64,000 nucleotides of DNA from Lentiprolixibacter aurantiacus (GTDB lineage Bacteria > Bacteroidota > Bacteroidia > Flavobacteriales > Flavobacteriaceae), in assembly GCF_026241225.1 (NCBI RefSeq), contig NZ_JAPFQP010000003.1, forward strand, positions 336,380 through 400,379, written 5' to 3'. A program made the translations under genes and the position numbers. The notes under the pieces were generated by a model. The model saw only the letters and a list, made by a program, of their open reading frames with translations. It had not been told where the DNA came from and did not search any database. Position 1 is the first letter of the stretch, and every line of letters starts with the position of its first letter. Below are positions 61,583-64,000 of this stretch, one piece after another.

Positions 61583-64000
61583 TTATTTCACGACAAAAAC
61601 GACATTGATGAGTGAGTTATAATCCGAAGGCTGTCCAATTATATCATAGGTCAGCACCCCATTGGCATCTATGCTCATATTGGCAAATACGGCCGGATCT
61701 GCATAGGTTACATAGTAATACAGGTCTGTGGCTGCATAGGTTGGTACTGCCGCAGGAGCTCCTGTACTCGCTACTGCAGGTGTACCGAATTGAGCGATGT
61801 ACTGTGAATAAAGATCCACAGTATACCCAGTGCCATTAGTTGATGCATCAATAGCTATGGAGGGTGGATAGAATATCCTGGCTGCTTTGGAGGTAATCGG
61901 AGCGATATCCTGAATCACATCTTCTACGGTTGCTTCTGTAGCACCGTCGCCGTCCACATCTGCAGGTGTATCAGAATTTACCTCAGATGCTGTTTGATCA
62001 TCAGAACTGCCCGCAACTACTTCATCGATTGCTGCTTGTACATCACTGGCTGAAAGACCCGATGTGGCGTTGCTATACGGGTTACTTGAAGCATTGGTGT
62101 CAATATTCTGAGTAACTCCTGTTTCATCAGTGTATGTATAGGTACCATCTGTATTATCCACTAAGGTTGATGTGGTTTCAGTAAAGGTGGTGATTGTACC
62201 ATCCTCTGAGGTGTAGGTAAAGCTGCCATCCCCATTGTCTACCAGGGTGGTCACTGTATTGTTTGTATCGATGGTAACTGCTGTACCAAAGTCGTCCGTG
62301 ATGGTATAGGTACCATCGGTGTTGTCTACTACCGTGGCGATCTTCGAATCAAAGGTAGTGGCTACGCCATCCTCATTGGTATAAGTGAAGGTACCGTTGC
62401 CATTGTCTACCAAAGTGGACAGGGTTTCAGTAAAGGTAGTTACCGTACCATCCTCTGAGGTGTAGGTAAAGCTACCGTCCCCATTGTCTACCAGGGTGGT
62501 CACTGTATTGTTTGTATCGATGGTAACTGCTGTACCAAAGTCGTCCGTGATGGTATAGGTACCATCGGTGTTGTCTACTACCGTGGCGATCTTCGAATCA
62601 AAGGTAGTGGCTACCCCATCCTCATTGGTGTAGGTAAAGGTACCGTTGCCATTGTCTACCAAAGTGGTCAGGGTTTCAGTGAAAGTCGTTATCGTGCCAT
62701 CCTCTGAGGTGTAGGTAAAGCTGCCATCCCCATTGTCTACCAGGGTAGTAACTGTATTGTTCGTATCGATGGTAACTACTGTACCGAAGTCATCCGTGAT
62801 GGTGTAAGTACCGTCGGTGTTGTCTACCACAGTGGCGATCTTGGAATCAAAGGTAGTGGCTACGCCATCCTCATTGGTATAAGTGAAGGTACCGTTGCCA
62901 TTGTCTACCAAAGTGGACAGGGTTTCAGTAAAGGTAGTTACCGTACCATCCTCTGAGGTGTAGGTAAAGCTGCCATCCCCATTGTCTACCAGGGTGGTCA
63001 CTGTATTGTTTGTATCGATGGTAACTGCTGTACCAAAGTCGTCCGTGATGGTATAGGTACCATCGGTGTTGTCTACCACAGTGGCGATCTTCGAATCAAA
63101 GGTAGTGGCTACGCCATCCTCATTAGTGTAGGTAAAGGTACCGTTGCCATTGTCTACCAAAGTGGTCAGGGTTTCAGTGAAAGTCGTTATCGTGCCATCC
63201 TCTGAGGTGTAGGTAAAGCTGCCATCCCCATTGTCTACCAATGTGGTCACTGTATTGTTTGTATCGATGGTAACTGCTGTACCGAAGTCATCCGTGATGG
63301 TGTAAGTACCATCGGTGTTGTCTACCACAGTGGCGATCTTGGAATCAAAGGTAGTGGCTACGCCATCCTCATTAGTGTAGGTAAAGGTACCGTTGCCATT
63401 GTCTACCAAAGTGGTCAGGGTTTCAGTGAAAGTCGTTATCGTGCCATCCTCTGAGGTGTAGGTAAAGCTGCCATCCCCATTGTCTACCAGGGTGGTCACT
63501 GTATTGTTTGTATCGATGGTAACTGCTGTACCAAAGTCGTCCGTGATGGTATAGGTACCATCGGTGTTGTCTACCACAGTGGCGATCTTCGAATCAAAGG
63601 TAGTGGCTACGCCATCCTCATTAGTGTAGGTAAAGGTACCGTTGCCATTGTCCACCAAAGTGGTCAGGGTTTCAGTGAAAGTCGTTATCGTGCCATCCTC
63701 TGAGGTGTAGGTAAAGCTGCCATCCCCATTGTCTACCAGGGTGGTAACTGTATTGTTCGTATCGATAGTAACTGCTGTACCAAAGTCGTCCGTGATGGTA
63801 TAGGTACCATCGGTGTTGTCTACTACCGTGGCGATCTTCGAATCAAAGGTAGTGGCTACCCCATCCTCATTGGTATAAGTGAAGGTACCGTTGCCATTGT
63901 CCACCAAAGTGGTCAGGGTTTCAGTGAAAGTCGTTACCGTGCCATCCTCTGAGGTGTAGGTAAAGCTGCCATCCCCATTGTCTACCAGGGTGGTAACCGT
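61583..64000 (-). CDS. Large repetitive cell-surface-type protein (5' end outside window)
   Basis: The open frame continues to the window end without a stop, so the N-terminus is not seen; at least 805 residues are present. From 62160 upward the protein is a tandem of 83-residue units, each made of three short modules beginning VDNGNGTFTYT, VDNTDGTYTIT and VDNGDGSFTYT. The last about 180 residues are unique: ASDVQAAIDEVV, then KAARIFYPPSIAIDA and a C-terminal PSDYNSLINVVFVVK. No T9SS C-terminal domain is visible. The protein is in one operon with the T9SS cargo and PorP genes (25-base gap). Probably a long surface fibre or adhesin. Confidence 0.82.
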   Translation of the reverse strand, partial: TVTTLVDNGDGSFTYTSEDGTVTTFTETLTTLVDNGNGTFTYTNEDGVATTFDSKIATVVDNTDGTYTITDDFGTAVTIDTNNTVTTLVDNGDGSFTYTSEDGTITTFTETLTTLVDNGNGTFTYTNEDGVATTFDSKIATVVDNTDGTYTITDDFGTAVTIDTNNTVTTLVDNGDGSFTYTSEDGTITTFTETLTTLVDNGNGTFTYTNEDGVATTFDSKIATVVDNTDGTYTITDDFGTAVTIDTNNTVTTLVDNGDGSFTYTSEDGTITTFTETLTTLVDNGNGTFTYTNEDGVATTFDSKIATVVDNTDGTYTITDDFGTAVTIDTNNTVTTLVDNGDGSFTYTSEDGTVTTFTETLSTLVDNGNGTFTYTNEDGVATTFDSKIATVVDNTDGTYTITDDFGTVVTIDTNNTVTTLVDNGDGSFTYTSEDGTITTFTETLTTLVDNGNGTFTYTNEDGVATTFDSKIATVVDNTDGTYTITDDFGTAVTIDTNNTVTTLVDNGDGSFTYTSEDGTVTTFTETLSTLVDNGNGTFTYTNEDGVATTFDSKIATVVDNTDGTYTITDDFGTAVTIDTNNTVTTLVDNGDGSFTYTSEDGTITTFTETTSTLVDNTDGTYTYTDETGVTQNIDTNASSNPYSNATSGLSASDVQAAIDEVVAGSSDDQTASEVNSDTPADVDGDGATEATVEDVIQDIAPITSKAARIFYPPSIAIDASTNGTGYTVDLYSQYIAQFGTPAVASTGAPAAVPTYAATDLYYYVTYADPAVFANMSIDANGVLTYDIIGQPSDYNSLINVVFVVK
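62160..64000 (-). repeat. 249-bp near-identical tandem repeats encoding 83-residue units
   Basis: Seven complete units and a partial one lie in the window, with exact period 249 (for example CCACCAAAG at 63652 and 63901). Units differ by few bases, mostly synonymous, plus Thr/Ser (TETLT or TETLS), Ile/Val and one Ala to Val change. The array continues past the window. Confidence 0.95.

Noticed and set aside
62160..64000. CRISPR-like or satellite array
   Set aside because: The repeats have no spacers, are 249 bases long (multiple of three) and keep one open frame throughout; they are protein-coding.

Overview
The window is a chromosomal segment of a pigmented member of the Flavobacteriia (Bacteroidetes), probably a marine Flavobacteriaceae; I do not name a genus. 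The evidence is gene content and promoter type. There is a PorP/SprF-type protein beside a protein with a gliding-motility/type IX secretion C-terminal domain, a DUF4295 gene directly after rpmB-rpmG, DUF5916, DUF6249, DUF4369 and TIGR03643 proteins, and a flavobacterial carotenoid cluster. Many intergenic regions carry the Bacteroidetes promoter box TAnnTTTG, several with TTG 19-21 bases upstream. I see no phage, insertion sequence, CRISPR array or rRNA operon. Gene density is high and most of the window is ordinary core genome.

Layout. 1-2.8 kb: a metal-efflux RND pump (CzcA type, cut by the window edge) with a small His-rich exported protein, minus strand. 3.0 kb: tRNA-Leu(GAG) and its terminator. 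3.1-5.1 kb: a DadA-like oxidoreductase convergent with a DUF1080 lipoprotein. 5.2-11.8 kb: the carotenoid locus. A CarH/LitR-like MerR regulator is followed by crtI, crtB, crtZ, crtD and cruF on the plus strand, and a crtA-like hydroxylase faces them. 11.8-12.9 kb: two tandem TlpA-type thioredoxins, one without its nucleophilic cysteine. 13-18.6 kb: aconitase, then an operon of two PPIase/SurA-like proteins and a MoxR ATPase. 18.7-20.6 kb: SRPBCC protein, small protein, serine hydrolase. 20.7-30.7 kb, all minus: rimO, amidase, ftsY, DUF4295, rpmG, rpmB, cinA, an Hpt protein, FAH-family protein, DnaQ-like exonuclease, 2-oxoacid dehydrogenase E2 and recR. 30.7-41.6 kb: sodium symporter, CoA-binding protein, TonB-dependent-receptor-like protein, PNPOx-like protein, ketoacyl-ACP synthase III, S9 peptidase, ABC1 kinase and TetR regulator. 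42-50.4 kb: htpG, DoxX-like and HAD-like proteins, an ECF sigma factor with a membrane partner and a divergent DUF6249 gene, MOSC, small exported and membrane proteins, AraC-alkB, TIGR03643 and an S1/P1 nuclease. 50.5-58.5 kb: alpha/beta hydrolase, DUF5916, DUF819, DUF4369, then a minus-strand operon of idi, queD, bcp, a mannose-6-phosphate isomerase and a small protein. 58.6-64 kb: PorP/SprF protein, a T9SS type B surface protein and a very repetitive protein that runs off the window end.

How the genes work together. The carotenoid genes fit a myxol/saproxanthin-type monocyclic pathway: CrtB and CrtI make lycopene, CrtZ hydroxylates the beta ring, and CruF, CrtD and the CrtA-like enzyme modify the acyclic end. 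The lycopene cyclase and GGPP synthase are not in the window. The regulator carries the Wx9EH and ExHxxG signatures of adenosylcobalamin photoreceptors, and a 27-bp dyad lies over the expected -33 region of its promoter, so B12-dependent light control of the operon is a reasonable hypothesis. The most notable other signals are a pair of matching divergent ECF-type promoters (45.7 kb), a short promoter-to-terminator unit that looks like a small RNA or leader upstream of the TetR gene (41.7-41.9 kb), an orphan terminator with an inverted repeat (32.6-32.7 kb), and the 249-bp tandem repeats of the last gene.
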